Source: Galerina marginata (lineage: Eukaryota > Basidiomycota > Agaricomycetes > Agaricales > Galerinaceae). Taken from it: a stretch of 64,000 nt of DNA. Below the pieces are notes generated by a model. The model did not search any database. It saw nothing but the letters and a program-made list of their open reading frames with translations, and had not been told where the DNA came from. The stretch spans positions 2,232,001 through 2,296,000 of the forward strand of contig JAECYW010000008.1 in NCBI GenBank assembly GCA_023014335.1, written 5' to 3'. Both the position numbers and the translations under genes were made by a program. Positions 23,336 through 35,407 of this stretch are shown in pieces (position 1 is the first letter of the stretch; every line of letters starts with the position of its first letter).

Positions 23336-26300
23336 CTTGTTCGGTGGGAGGGAGGAGATGGGAGTAACGATAGGCGTGTGCTGGGGGTTCTGGTAACGGA
23401 AACGAACTAGAATTTGGAGCAGCCCTTTAAACTTTCTGGCTAACCATTTTCCGCCAGGGGAAACCCAAAAAGAGGAGGACCCTTTCCCTGCCGTTCCTGT
23501 CATTTCTCATCATTGCTCAGCTTGGCTGTGCCTGGCTCATTTAGGTGTAGTTCGATCTTTCAATTGTTTTACCGTCCTGACCGACCTGCCGACAACCCGA
23601 GGTTGCTGCTCACCTCCGATGTAAGTAATGTCCTCTCCTCCTCCTTCAACTTTTGTTTCCACTATGCAAGTGAGCTGAAAGGTTAATAGGAGTTTTTGCA
23701 GAGTACGCCACCGCAAGCAATAGTGTCACCAGGCCAAACAACTAAATTGCAAATATAAGGGCAGCGAACCCTGCCAAGGGGCCATTATGAATGTCCAGGA
23801 CAACCAGCCCTCGTCTGTCGACAAAAGTTTTTTTTCCCTTGCCATTCTCGTGTCCAAGGTTGTCACAAGTCTTCATCTCCCTTCAGATATGAAGCGAACA
23901 ATCGGTTTTGCGAAAGGCTTGTGAGGGGTACCAGGTTGGCTCTTTGCAAAGAGGTAACCAGTCCCAGCCTCCAATCAAAATGTCTATGGATAAGCGGGAA
24001 ATGATATCGACAGATGTCTGAATTTTTTGAACGACACCGAACCTGCTATGTAATACGCTGCTTAAGAAAGAGCGGGGTCATCGAGATCCAGAAATTCTAT
24101 GTGAGCGACAGCCCAATCGCCTTTCGTTAATTTTACTCTTTCATCCAAAAAACATTGTCGTCGATCACCGATTTAATGTTATAGAGTTAGCGAATTCAGC
24201 TATTGCCACAATTTGCCAGGCTTCACAAGCTTTCGAAACAAGGTATGTATATGAATGAGAAAAAGCAGGGAAGGTGCTTGACAGGGTGGAATACAGCCAC
24301 GGCGCTTGAAGTTGAAGTCAACATTCCAGACGCTTGTCAGAATTTAGCTTCCTCAAGCAAGTACAGCTATAAGACGGCAAATAAACATCTTCCCCGGTCG
24401 AAACGACCGGACATATACATACATGTAGGCTGTCAGATCATGACAACAAAATCCAAACTCCCCGGACAACCAGTAATCAGTTGCCCGAGAAATGATGCGC
24501 CTGCCGTGCAACCACCGACGCATAAATATGCAATCTGGTCAGAGTCGCGACGCGCCTCACTAACCTCGATTGTCAATTTAGCTGGAAATCCGCGGATGCA
24601 GGAATGTGTCTTCACGAAGGAGGCTCACGATGTGTCGAGATGGACGGAAAGCGTATTGATTGTTGGCCATTTATCTCGCAGGCAAATGTCAGCAACTCAA
24701 CCTACATATAAAGTCCTTTACGATCGAGACTGCTTGTCTATAACCTCAGCATTGGCGTCAACCCCATCAGTATGGCAATTCACTCACAGTGGGCTTTATA
24801 GTTGTGTTCACGCCGTCGCAATATTGAGGTAATTTGGTGACGCTTGAGGACCGGTCTGAATATATGGTACAACATCTATTCAGAGTAAATGTAACTTACG
24901 ACCATGTGTTACAGTGCTTACTATCGTCTGTAGGAGGATCGTCAGATTTCAACATATATGTGTCAACGTTCACAGTACTCGTGAATCCGGCCAAGAAGAC
25001 TTCCAAAGCAGAAGGGTGTCGTTCTCTGTCCAGATCACAAAGTAATTCTCTCGAATGAACTCAATGTTATTTCCTGGACCTGAAATTTGTATTCACGATA
25101 TTTCGGAGAATTTCCTGAAAAAATAAATCCCCACTTGGAACGTGCATTGACAGCAGGTCATCATGAATGATATTTCTCATGCCTCGAGGCTCGCATCAGA
25201 ACCTGTCCAAAGCGTTACGTTAGATTAAAGGCGCGAATACAATTTCGGGGGCGGGCGCCGACGGACCTGGGCTTAGCGCACAAGACCAGGAGGCGCGATG
25301 AAACTGTACGTTGATTTCGACCCGCCAAGGACGAGAAAGAAATGGAAGGGCTCTGCGCGATCACAGTCTGGGACTTTCAGTCATTCTCGTCCACGTCTTT
25401 GTCGATCTTACAATGACAAGAGGAGAACGCGCCGGTATGAAGTGAGTTCAAGTATTTGCGACCTCCACGAGCAAAGATAACTAGATGCAGAGAAGAACCA
25501 GTTGACCAAATTCATATGTCATGGGTAAGACAAGAGAGACGCTGCCAATGCAAAGCAAATCCAAGCCAGTCCCCGTTATCGGTGACGACACTTGATGAAG
25601 GCCACAAGGCTGCGAATACGAAATGCTGGCCAATGAGAGCAGAAGTAAATCTTGGCTCTATCGTCACGTCATTATTGATAAGATCGCTGGATTTGCTTAT
25701 GCGGAATGCATATTGTCGAGGTGGCTGGATCTTGAAACTTGATTCGACTACCGGCGGAAACGACCAGAGTCCAGGGTCATCCATCGACATTGAGCAGATA
25801 TCGTTGCACCGGTCCTAATTGCACCGGTACTGTCAAGAAATACCCTAATGACCCTTCAAGTCAACGCTCACCTGTCTCGGCGAAGTGACGGAGAGCGTAA
25901 GGACAAAATGGCGATGAGAAGTGACAATGGGACAGCTTTGGAGTTCGATGTGGGGGCCTAACGAAGAGGAAAAGGAAACCCGGTAGCCTTGGGTGAGTCG
26001 GGCAAAAACAACCAATTTAACGTTTTGAGTACGAAGAAAAGAGTGGAAATATTTGCTTGGGGAGCTATGTAGAAGTCGAGAGAAAGACACGACCGCGTGT
26101 TTATGACTGTAAACAGAGCGAGCCTGCCAAACCTGTCCAGGCCGGATGGATCCTGGAAGGTCTATGTAAACCTATGTAAAGGAACGAAAACCAAGTTACT
26201 CACCCAATGGATCTTCTTTCGCCCCACCATTAAGCACCGTTTCTTCTTCCTATTCCTTGGAAAGGGTTGAAAATGTGTCCGTCATTCGAGAGCTTGGCCA

Positions 26301-26477
26301 ATCACAGATCCCTTGTCCCAGAGGTCATTTATGCTATGGTCAGCGGTGGATGAAAGGGATCACGTCCTCGACGGTGAGCTCGGGCTTCTCGTGAGAGTTT
26401 TCTATGTTTGTTCCCATCATAAGTATTTTTCTATTTCCGGCGAGGTTGAACATCTTACGACTTTCCCAACGACACTC
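23336..26477. other. Gene-poor stretch of about 3 kb
   Basis: Begins with the promoter of the repeat precursor gene and ends with that of the EXPERA protein gene. The longest open frame (24203-24832, plus) runs 209 codons but opens with TTG; its first ATG is about 40 bases further in (MYMNEKKQGRCLTGWN). It lacks any domain, signal or membrane segment I can name. No repeats or RNA genes were seen. Confidence 0.4.
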
Positions 26478-27358
26478 ATGCCAGTGAAAACACACAAGTG
26501 GATATCTCTTTGGTTCATTTTAACGGTGCCCGTCATCGCTTGGGATGTTGGGTACTGCTTTATGCGGTAAGTAGGCTCTTCATACGCGTTGAGCAGAAAA
26601 TTCACCTGTCACTGAAATAGACCACGCTCCATGAAGGTAAAATAAGGGTCGAGACTCGAGCATCAGGGCAGTCCCATTTATTGACGAATTATAGGGTGGT
26701 GACCTCCATTGGATTTGGAAACCTTACGCATTGTACCAAGAGGTCAGTTTATGTATTCAAGTTAAGTTGTCGGTACTTAACGAAACTATCAGGTTGACTA
26801 CGTACGTCTGGTGCTTATTAACCATCATGGTCTTTTTTTCCTGACTCTCGCTGGGGACAGGTCTATGGTATACCCGCGCTGGAGGCTGGAAACGGTTTTA
26901 CCAATGCCCAGTGTCTGTATCCAATTCTTAACAATTGTTCCTTTGATGAATTCTAATCTACCTGACGAATTTTAGCCCTTCTGAACGTCATCGAAACCCT
27001 AATGAACATAAGCTATGTCTACCTCGCCCACGTTGCACAGTGGCCTGGGGCGCCCATCATCGGCTTCGGTGCCGCGCTCATGACGCTTTCGAAGACAGTC
27101 TTATACTGGGCTCAGGAATACTACTGCGGATTTTGCGCCGTTGGACACAATAACTGGTCCGACCTCTTTTTGTTATGGATTATACCTAACGGGTGAGTTT
27201 ATATTGTGCGTAATATTAAGATTTTTCTCATCCAATTCTTCAGCTTGTGGATTATCGTCCCGATTTTCATTATTGCACAATTTGGGAAGGATCTCACCCA
27301 GGCCCTCAATTTTGCCGACGCCCAGTCCAGGAAAATAGCGAACGGAAAGCGACAGTAA
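26478..27358 (+). CDS. EXPERA-domain (emopamil-binding/sigma-2-like) membrane protein
   Basis: Spliced to 181 residues: MPVKTHKWISLWFILTVPVI, AWDVGYCFMR, PRSMKGGDLHWIWKPYALYQ, EVDYVYGIPALEAGNGFTNA, QSLLNVIETLMNISYVYLAH, then GAPIIGFGAALMTLSKTVLY, WAQEYYCGFCAVGHNNW and IIPNGLWIIVPIFII, ending at the TAA at 27356-27358. Four to five membrane helices carry the family's features: an Asp-rich first helix (WDVGY), the HWIWKPY loop, ALEAGNGF with the Glu, NVIET, and TVLYW. EXPERA proteins include 3-beta-hydroxysteroid delta8-delta7 isomerase and the sigma-2 receptor; they act in the ER on sterols or as sterol-binding regulators. This short form is common in basidiomycetes and its exact substrate is not known. 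One intron uses a GTCTGT donor. The start at 26478 is supported by alignment to the first helix. Confidence 0.78.
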
Positions 27359-28905
27359 TTTGTCTTCATGTTAAATCTGTGCACATGTACTGTTTATGAT
27401 ATAGTTAGCTGTCGACAGGTTTGATCGAGTTGTAAAAATGGTATTTCAGATGTTTGAAGCGTTTAACAGCCCAGCTGTGCTGGTGGTAGCATGTAGTCGG
27501 ATATCTCGGAATACAACAGCCCCATTTTACTTGCGAGGATCGAATGGAAAAAATATTTCAGCGTTGTGATCTTTACTGTAAACCAAAATAACTTTCACTG
27601 AACTAGTAGTAGTACTTACGTGAAAAAGATTCGCGGTCTAAGTGACCGTAAACGACGAAAATTCTTATGTAATGTCGCCTGGAGGAAACATACACGGATA
27701 AAGGAGCTTGAAGCAAGGTAGAAAGGGAACGTTGTCCATGAATGGATGGATCCAGGATACAGTTTTAATATCTGATAAAATTTAGCAGGCATTGCAAGGT
27801 TTTCTTTACTGCCTGCCCTTTAAATTTTAATTTATTGGTCCAACACTTCAAGTCACGCAGGCTTCAGTACTGCTTGTCGTCAGTGACGGAAGATTTCGAG
27901 CGCCTTGTCCAGGTAAGCAAACTGGAATCAGATGGATCCGAGTCTGGTCGTGACAGAGCCCATGATTACATAATTGCTGGTTCCGAGGACGCGTCAATTT
28001 TGTGTTCTCGCTTTCCTCCCTTCACCCGACAAACGAGAAAATTCGCTTCGTGTAATCGCCTGATCAGCATGGTTAAGTGAGAAGGGCTTTCTCGTCTCTC
28101 TGTGTCAAAACTTGTTCAATTTCTCAGTCAAGCTGGCTAATGGCAACTTTTGGCATGTCTTCCCGTTCGAAACCTATGGCAAACTGTTCTGGAGTCCGTA
28201 TGATAGTAAGCGCCAACTGCGACTCTCCTCTGTCTGACGAAGGTTTCTGGTGATTTTTTTGCTAAGTCTAGCGACTACCCAGTATTAATATCCGTGGGCA
28301 GCTGTCAAATCCCTCAAGATGATGTCTAAATAGTTATATTTTTAAACAAGCGGAAAGCAGCAAGCTCCCAGCTCGACCCGGGTTAAATCTCCATTCATGG
28401 ATCATCATGGACACGCAATCCTCATGGGATGATTGCACGCCCTTTCATTGTTTCCCTGGCTTGTCTATGGCTGCCTCAAATACGTTCCTGACCATCAATC
28501 TTGGGGCAGAGTGCGACGTCAAAAATAACCGCGTTTACGCCTTATTTAGCTACTGCCAGTACCGTAACGAAGGTGCGTCTTAAGTGATTCAATCTCTATA
28601 TATCTCGGGGTTGATTCCAGGCCTGCTAAACTCCAAGGCCACGATCAAGTTGAAAAACACCAAAGCTTACTACCTTCGCAGTGGGTCACTAAGACTCAGG
28701 ATGCCCTGGTGCCGAGTTCTACCCCGCTCTCAGAGGCGTCATGCTCATCGGATATCACAACTTCATCAAGATTTCGAGCACCAACATGAAGTCTGATTTT
28801 AGGCCTAATTGGTTCAGGCTTCCGTGAGGTCGCCTGATGTCCATACTCACACATTTTCTGACATAAATTCAAGAATGCCCTCTTTATTATCGACCGTGTT
28901 CATTC
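27359..28905. other. Intergenic region with possible coding remnants
   Basis: No complete gene. Near 28467-28795 a frame beginning MAASNTFLTINLGAECDVKN continues across a possible intron (GTGCGT...TTCCAG) into NSKATIKLKNTKAYYLRSG; this could be a small gene or a decayed exon, but no family is recognised. The right end is the promoter of the membrane protein gene at 28906. Confidence 0.35.
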
Positions 28906-30206
28906 ATGGCCAATGTCTTCAACACTACCATTCCAGCGGCCGATGTTCCGACTCCCCTTATCTTCTTCTCTCCTCAATTAGCTTATCAACTTAGCGTGGC
29001 GACCTACCTGCACGTCGGGTCAACTGGTGTAAGTGTTTCATATTTCTTCTATCGGAGCGCCTTCAGATGATCATTCAAACACTATAGGCTCTACTTTGGG
29101 ACATTATTGACAACCTCGGAAATGACTTTCGGCTCTTGTATTACTACAAAATTCGATTACCTACAATCGCCTATTTCGTGACTAGGTTCGTCCATTCTAG
29201 CTCACAATTTTTTTTAACTCACTGGCCTTTTCGACTGAAGGATAACTCTACTAGGATTTTGCCTAGGCAGGGCAGTCCTTCTCAGTATGTCGGATAATTC
29301 GAATGAACAGACAAATTTTTAATCGCTTTATAGCCACCCCCGTTGCGGATTGCAGTAAATTGGCAAATGCCCTCAACGCGCTTTTAATCGTTTATGTGGC
29401 ATCGACAACGGGGCTTTTTTATCTTCGGGTTTGCGCTGTGTACAACATGAAAAGGATCATTATCGCCTTCTTCGGCACAACTTGGCTTGCCGCAATCGCA
29501 ATGATCCTCACCTTCTCCAAAACATTTATGGCGACGCCCGTCGAGAATACTCATTTCTGCGGAGAGAGCATCCGTGGTCATTTCCTTGGCCCAACGTCCT
29601 TCGTACTTGTGGCGAACGACGTGCTCATTTACTTGGCTATTGCGTACCGGATCCATGAGATGTTCCTGGCTTCCGACACCTCCGTCCGACGGAGGTTCAA
29701 TGTATTGGCTTTCGGCACATCATTGCCTGTACTATCAAAAGCGTTGTTGCAAGACAGTCAATTGTATTTTTTGTGAGTGTACCTCAGGCATTCGTGGAGG
29801 TGAGGTCGCTGAAATCAGTTATTTTTCAAGGGTGGTGTTAATCACCAAAGGATTCTTGGCCATTTCTGCCTATACCTTCGGTGCACCTATCAACGTTATG
29901 TTCATTGTCTGTCATCTGGTGTTGGTCAACATCTTATCTTGCCGTGTATACCGAAATATCAAACTAGGTCTTGGACCAGAAATGTCAATACAGACAAGAG
30001 GCATCACCGCGCTACAATTTTCACCACCAACAATGACGAAAGATACAACTCACCGTCTTCAGCAAACAGCTATCACGACCGGTTATCTAGGTTCCAGCAC
30101 ACCCAATCTCAACTCGTCTATTGACAGCAGTATGCTCGACATCGACGTCGATTCCATACCCCGGTCGTCCTTTCATACCGAAGAAAAGAGATCTGAATCT
30201 GTATAA
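28906..30206 (+). CDS. Basidiomycete-type multi-pass membrane protein, left flank of the GT90 gene
   Basis: Starts at the ATG at 28906 (MANVFNTTIPAADVPTPLIF) and splices through SPQLAYQLSVATYLHVGSTG, ALLWDIIDNLGNDFRLLYYY, KIRLPTIAYFVTR, ITLLGFCLGRAVLL, TPVADCSKLANALNALLIVY, FYLRVCAVYNMKRIIIAFFG, NDVLIYLAIAYRIHEMF, FGTSLPVLSKALLQDSQLYF and a last exon with FIVCHLVLVNILSCRVYRNI. It ends at the TAA at 30204-30206. Seven hydrophobic segments are predicted with an acidic and Ser-rich cytosolic tail (LDIDVDSIPRSS). The family is widespread in Agaricomycetes and has no known function. It is distinct from the pair at 3.4-6.7 kb, but a clear paralogue of the minus-strand gene at 33094-34437, with which it shares VATY[IL]HVG, WDI[IL]DNL and QDS.LY. 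Confidence 0.8.
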
Positions 30207-30614
30207 ATTACACGCCTGATATCGGTGCGCTGGCAGTTCAAATGGTTCCTATCTTTTTCTTCCGGCGTTTGACCAGATCATATTGGCTCCATTCTGGACA
30301 TTGACTCAGAGGGCATTTCTATATAACTAGGAACATGATCGCTATGTAAATGGCTAGTCATCACTTATACATTCAAGCACCGATTCAGCGTTTCCTAATT
30401 GCAGGCTTCTGAGTTTTGTGCTGAATTGATCAATTCGGTCTAATAATCGAGTGGTCAGACCGAGTAGGAAGATGGATGCCTTCATTTGGACGACACATCA
30501 AGAAGCGATCAAAATATCTATATCCGATGGTTCGTGGTATTTTTCGTTTCCGACCTTTGGTCACCGACGCCAATGGCACTCATTCCTCTAGCCAGAGAGT
30601 AAAGAAACCCAGAG
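30207..30614. other. Spacer before the GT90 gene
   Basis: About 400 bases with the 3' flank of the membrane protein gene and the GT90 promoter. Nothing else was recognised. Confidence 0.5.
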
Positions 30615-32817
30615 ATGCTGTTCAGGTGCTCGAACTCGCGCCGCACTGGCAGGAGACCACTTGTTATCCTGCTTGCTATCATTTGCCTTCTCTTCATCAA
30701 ATATTTGGAAACTCCAGTCGTTATAAAGGACGCTTTAGATGGCGTCCGAGTCCGAGTCCAAGAGGCGCGAACTGGTCATTCCCGCAGCCGCCTGGATAAT
30801 TCCAAAGTACGGGGAAGTGTCAATAAATCGCAGAGCGAACATCTTGAAGCGCATATATACCGCCCAGATGGCTTGCTAGAAGTCAACCCAAATGGACCAC
30901 ACCCCATTTTTGAGCTCACCAGACGCGGACAAGAGGCATGGGAAAGAAAGCTGGAGAAAGCTAGCAAGACATTCGAAGAAGCGGTGGAAGAGTATCGACG
31001 CAGGTACAATAGGATGCCTCCGAGAGGTTTTGGGGATTGGTGAATATTGTATTTGATTGCCCACAGTACACACTTCATGTTTATACAGGTGGGCATACGT
31101 TGAAAGACATAGCGTTCAGCTCCCAGATGAGTACGACCAGATCTTTCGGGACCTGGAGCCATTTTGGGGTATGGACCCGATAGATTTGCAACAGATTCAG
31201 CGCGAGTGGGAGGCACACGTCGACTCATTCACAATCGGCAAAGACGAATTGGAAGAACCGATTAGTATCAAGAACTACACACTCCCTCACAACGACCTCA
31301 CCCCAACTGGACATGCAAAAGGCGCATACGAGATCATGGAGCTGTTGGAGGAAGTCCAAAACTCGATCCCCCCTTTTCGCGCAGTGTTCTCGCCGCACGA
31401 TAATCCAAATCTTCATACGGACTATCATCTGAAGCAAGAAGCATTGGTAGCTGCAAGATTAGGAACATGTAAGGCCGAATCTGAAATGTGGATGCAAGGC
31501 ATGTACTAACCACTATTTCTGATGGCCAGTTATCGATGTCAAGACATCTCCCGAGGTTGAATACCACGGTTGGATATCTGCTTGCTCTCCTGGCTCGCCG
31601 GCGCGTACGCAACACATCAACTGGGATGGACCTCCACCTCCCATTCCCCATGACGTGAAGACATTCATTTACAATCATCGCAACACAATGGACCCATGCC
31701 TTCACCCTTCCCATCTCCTCTTACACGGCCAATATATTTCCCATCGTGTCGGGCCTGTGCCAGAACGCACTCTCGTCCCTCAGTTCTCTTATTCCCCAAC
31801 AATATTACACCATGATATTACCCCCGCAATGCCAATCAATTGGATCGAGGACATTTTCCCTCGCGAGGATGACCCAGAATGGGATGAAAGGTGGGACGAA
31901 AGACTGCAGTGGAGGGGCAGCAACACGGGGATGTGGCACGGGGAAGATACACGATGGGATTTATCGCAAAGAACAAGGCTTGTGTGCTGGGCGGGCGACG
32001 GGGAAGTAAATGGACCCGAGGGACTGGGAGGTAATATAACGGTGCTTATGCCAATCGACGAGGGTGAGAGGGTTGGTAATGGTGTTACTGTGAGAATGGC
32101 ATCTTGGGCACCCGCGATGGTGGACATTGCGTTTGCTGGCCAACCGATCCATTGTGCACCAGAGATCTGCAGAAAATTGCGCCAGACATTCGAGTTTCGG
32201 AAACGCCAGGAAGGAGACAGGACAGGGAAGTACAAGTATTACATTGATGTAAGTTACAACGTTCACAGTTTTCTTGTCAGCGCTGACGCTTCTGCTGGAG
32301 GTTGATGGAAACGGGTGGTCGAGTCGCTTTAAGCGCCTTATTACCTCCAATGCAGTCGTCTTTAAGTCGACTATATATCCAGAATGGTAAGTTTTCTCTG
32401 ATTCCGAACTTACACCCTGCGAATCATGGAAACAGGTACATCGACCGTGTCGCTCCATGGGTGCATTATGTGCCTGTCAAAGTGGACCTCTCAGATTTAT
32501 GGGATGCGCTCGTGTTCTTCCGAGGAGACCCAGCAGGAAACGGAGGACACGATGACATGGCCAAAAAAATCGCACAAGCTGGAAGAGCATGGAGTAGGAC
32601 ATTTTGGAGGAAAGAAGATATGGTTGCGTACATGTTTCGGTAAGCCCAGCGTGAAGACCTGTTATCGGCTCTAACTAGGCTGCTCTTGTTGCCAAGCAGT
32701 TTATTCCTTGAATATTCGCGAGTCATGGATCCTCAAAGGAACTCATTGTCGCACGACTCGGATCCAGGTCTGGTGAAACGAAAACCTGAGGGTCTGGGAG
32801 GCCGACCGGAGGGTTGA
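30615..32817 (+). CDS. GT90 (CAP10-like) glycosyltransferase, type II membrane protein
   Basis: Starts at the ATG at 30615. [15 protein letters not shown] is followed by a membrane anchor ([17 protein letters not shown]), typical of a Golgi type II enzyme, then a stem region. The luminal part (about 620 residues in all) reads [62 protein letters not shown], and in the catalytic half [59 protein letters not shown]. The C-terminus has [20 protein letters not shown] and ends at the TGA at 32815-32817. These blocks define GT90, the family of Cryptococcus Cap10/Cxt1 xylosyltransferases and animal POGLUT1. Likely role: adding xylose or a related sugar to glycans in the secretory pathway. It lies between two inverted membrane protein paralogues. 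Confidence 0.88.
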
Positions 32818-33093
32818 GCAAATGATAACCCAGGAAAAAAGTGATGATATGTAGAATACATAATGACAGTTCATGTAATGTGAGGCAGGAAGTTTATTTA
32901 CAGGGGTTTCGGAGGCCCTTGTCGAGGTTGTTGGTAAAGAACTATTCAGCAAGCCAGAGCAATCGGTGTTCGAATTTCTGATAGACACGTGGAGAGAATT
33001 TCTTTACACGTGACTGATCGCGCCCCCTATTTTGCTTCCAGACTCCAGTCTAGCTTTCAGGTGCAATATACTGCTCTACAGATATATAGGTAA

Positions 33094-34437
33094 CTATGCG
33101 TTTCTACTTACAATGTAAATAGAAGTCCGCTTCTCGTCATTTTCTGTAGCTATACTCTCGCGAATTGATCGTGAGGAGGTAGAATGCACATCGAGGATCA
33201 CGTCACTCTGTCGAGAAATGCTGCGGCTAGGACTACTCTCCCTGTAGGCAATGGTACCAGAAGATGACACATGTCCATCATACCGATGGATCGACCCGTT
33301 CCTTCCACGAACTTCAAACTCCAGGTTGGTAGCGCTCCTCGCTTCCCACATTCCCAGGCTCATCTTGATGTTTCGATACACGCGACAGGAATAAATGTTC
33401 ACCAGAACAAGGTGGCAAATAATAAACATGACGCTGGAAGGGGGCTGCAGCCTCGCAATGGTGATGACCAAGAGTACCTTAGTCAGGACAATCATTCTTG
33501 AGGAAGGACAGACGAGGAGTAGGATGATCAGCTAAGCCCAAAATACTAGGGGAGTCAACTCACAAACAATATAGACCGCTATCCTGCAATATAACCTTCG
33601 ACAAGACTGGTAAAGACGCCCCAAAGACCAATTGCTTAAATCTTTGCCCCACTGTTGTTTCCGCGTCCCGGAATATGTGATACACTTTCCAGGTGATGGC
33701 CAAGTAAATAAGCACGTCGTTGAACAGAAGGATGGCCGTTGTAGGCCCGAGGTAATAGCCCTGGACCCTCTCGATGCAATATTTAGTTGGCTCGATGTGG
33801 TGGGCCGTGAAGGTGTGGGCGAATGTTATGGACATCGCGACTGTGGCCAGCCAAGTCGTCCCAAAGAAGGCGATAATGTACCGGTTCAGGTCATACACCG
33901 CGCAAACGCGTATGTAGAAGAAGCAGGTCGTGCAAGAAACAAAGACTACCAGAAGCACATTGAGAGCAAGCTGGAAGGTTGCACAGTTTTCCACAGGTAC
34001 AGCTGGAAAGCAGTGAGTTTACCTCAGGTCGGATTAAGCCATTCGTGCTCACTTAGAAGTACTGCTCGACCAAGGGAATACGCAAGTAAAGTAGCCCTAT
34101 AAAAAAAGTTATTCTAACTTCCGATTCTCGGTCGCCAGTGAAACACCCACCTGGTTAAAAAATAGAGCACAGTGGGTAAACCGATTTTAAAAGAAAATAT
34201 GAGCTTAAAGTCATTCCGGAGGTTGTCGAGGATGTCCCAGATCAGCACCTACACGCGAATCAAACTTTTTTGTCAGCCATAGACTTGATACGCTCAGTGG
34301 TGGCTTACTGTTGTAGTGCCAACGTGGATGTAGGTCGCCACATTTATCTGGTGGGCTAACTGGGGTGTAAGGTATATGAGTGGCGTCGACTCATTGAAAA
34401 TTACTGGTACGGTCGTAGAGTTGAGGACAGACGCCAT
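33094..34437 (-). CDS. Basidiomycete-type multi-pass membrane protein, right flank of the GT90 gene
   Basis: Read leftwards from the ATG at 34437 (MASVLNSTTVPVIFNESTPL), then YLTPQLAHQINVATYIHVG, VLIWDILDNLRNDFKLIFSF, KIGLPTVLYFLTR, a segment with VPVENCATFQLALNVLLVVF, FYIRVCAVYDLNRYIIAFFG, FNDVLIYLAITWKVYHIF, FGASLPVLSKVILQDSGLY and FIICHLVLVNIYSCRVYRNI. It ends at the TAG at 33096-33094. Seven hydrophobic segments are predicted. The cytosolic tail is long, Ser/Arg-rich (SSPSRSISRQSD). Segment order and introns match the plus-strand gene at 28906-30206, so the pair arose by inverted duplication around the GT90 gene. Function unknown; GPCR-like topology is only a topological remark. Confidence 0.8.
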
Positions 34438-34794
34438 ACCATACCCACTGGAATGCGGGAGAGAAATTATAACTTTGCGCCGGTAATTTATGGATTTCGA
34501 AGTGCTCAAGAAAAGTACACGCTCGAGCGGAGGCCGTCCATGTGGCGAAGAGAAGACTGCAACACCAGCGACCCCCTGTATGTAATTTGCCACAGGCTGT
34601 CACAACAATTACTCGACCGTCTTGGAGCAAGTATTTCATCCCACGAGAGTCAGGTAAATCATCGCGTATTTTTCGTCTAATGAACGTCCGAAATACGCGA
34701 GGCCTGTATATGACGGAGGAACTTTTCGGAAGCACTATTTGACATTGCCTTGGTAAGGACCCCAGGTAAATATTCAAACTAAGAGTATATTGTA

Positions 34795-35196
34795 TGGTGC
34801 ACAACGCTTAGTCACCGCCTATTTTGGACAGCGGCCAATTTGGCCGGAGAAAAAATTTTGAAATTTTGATGTTCAATTGGCCAGATTTTCGACCCTCTGG
34901 GGTGCTCATGGCACTCAAAAAGAAGTAAAAATAGGCCTTTAGCTTCAAAATCGCCCGTGTTTTCGGGTTACACGCCATATCAGGACTGAAGGTCCTCCTA
35001 TATAAGGCAATGTGGCCAAATTCACCCGACCAAAATTTCCTAACTCCGTCAGTTTTGACCCAATCAAAAATCGGTCTTGTAGAAATGTTCAGACAATCAA
35101 AAGGAGCGTTTTTACAAGAGGGATAAGAAAAAGGGGAAATTTTCGGCCCGCAGGACCCGTTGTACCAAACAGGCGGTGACTAAGTGTTGTGCACCA
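34795..35196. mobile_element. 402-bp MITE with long terminal inverted repeats and TA target duplication
   Basis: The left end TGGTGCACAACGCTTAGTCA and the reverse complement of the right end TGGTGCACAACACTTAGTCA match at 19 of 20 bases, and the match continues through CCGCC to about 33 bases with two further differences. Both ends are flanked by TA, the target duplication of Tc1/mariner-type elements. The interior is non-coding. It is a non-autonomous element mobilised by an unseen transposase. Confidence 0.85.
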
Positions 35197-35355
35197 TAGG
35201 CCCTCCTAGACAGACTTCGATCTATGTGATGTGCCCATGGGATCAAGGAAAATGAAGCTGTAATGGTAATCTCTCAATTTAATAAGCAGCTTTTGGCGAT
35301 GGATTACCGCCTCGATTCGGATCAAATGCCATAAAACAACATCGGTAGTCACCTG

Positions 35356-35407
35356 CAAGGCGCAACAAAATTCAATTCAAGCCTTGATTAAATTTTGTTG
35401 CGCCTTG
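35356..35407. repeat. Perfect 17-bp inverted repeat (foldback hairpin)
   Basis: CAAGGCGCAACAAAATT and its exact reverse complement flank an 18-base loop. The arms could form a stable cruciform or RNA hairpin. It may be a minimal remnant of a foldback element, or a transcriptional hairpin. Confidence 0.75.

Noticed and set aside
24203..24832. A 209-codon open frame
   Set aside because: It opens on TTG, its first ATG is further in, and no domain or signal is visible. A frame of this length can arise by chance in 64 kb on six frames.
28906..34437. Calling the multi-pass proteins pheromone or GPCR receptors
   Set aside because: They have about seven hydrophobic segments, but none of the signature residues of Ste3 or other named receptor classes was seen.
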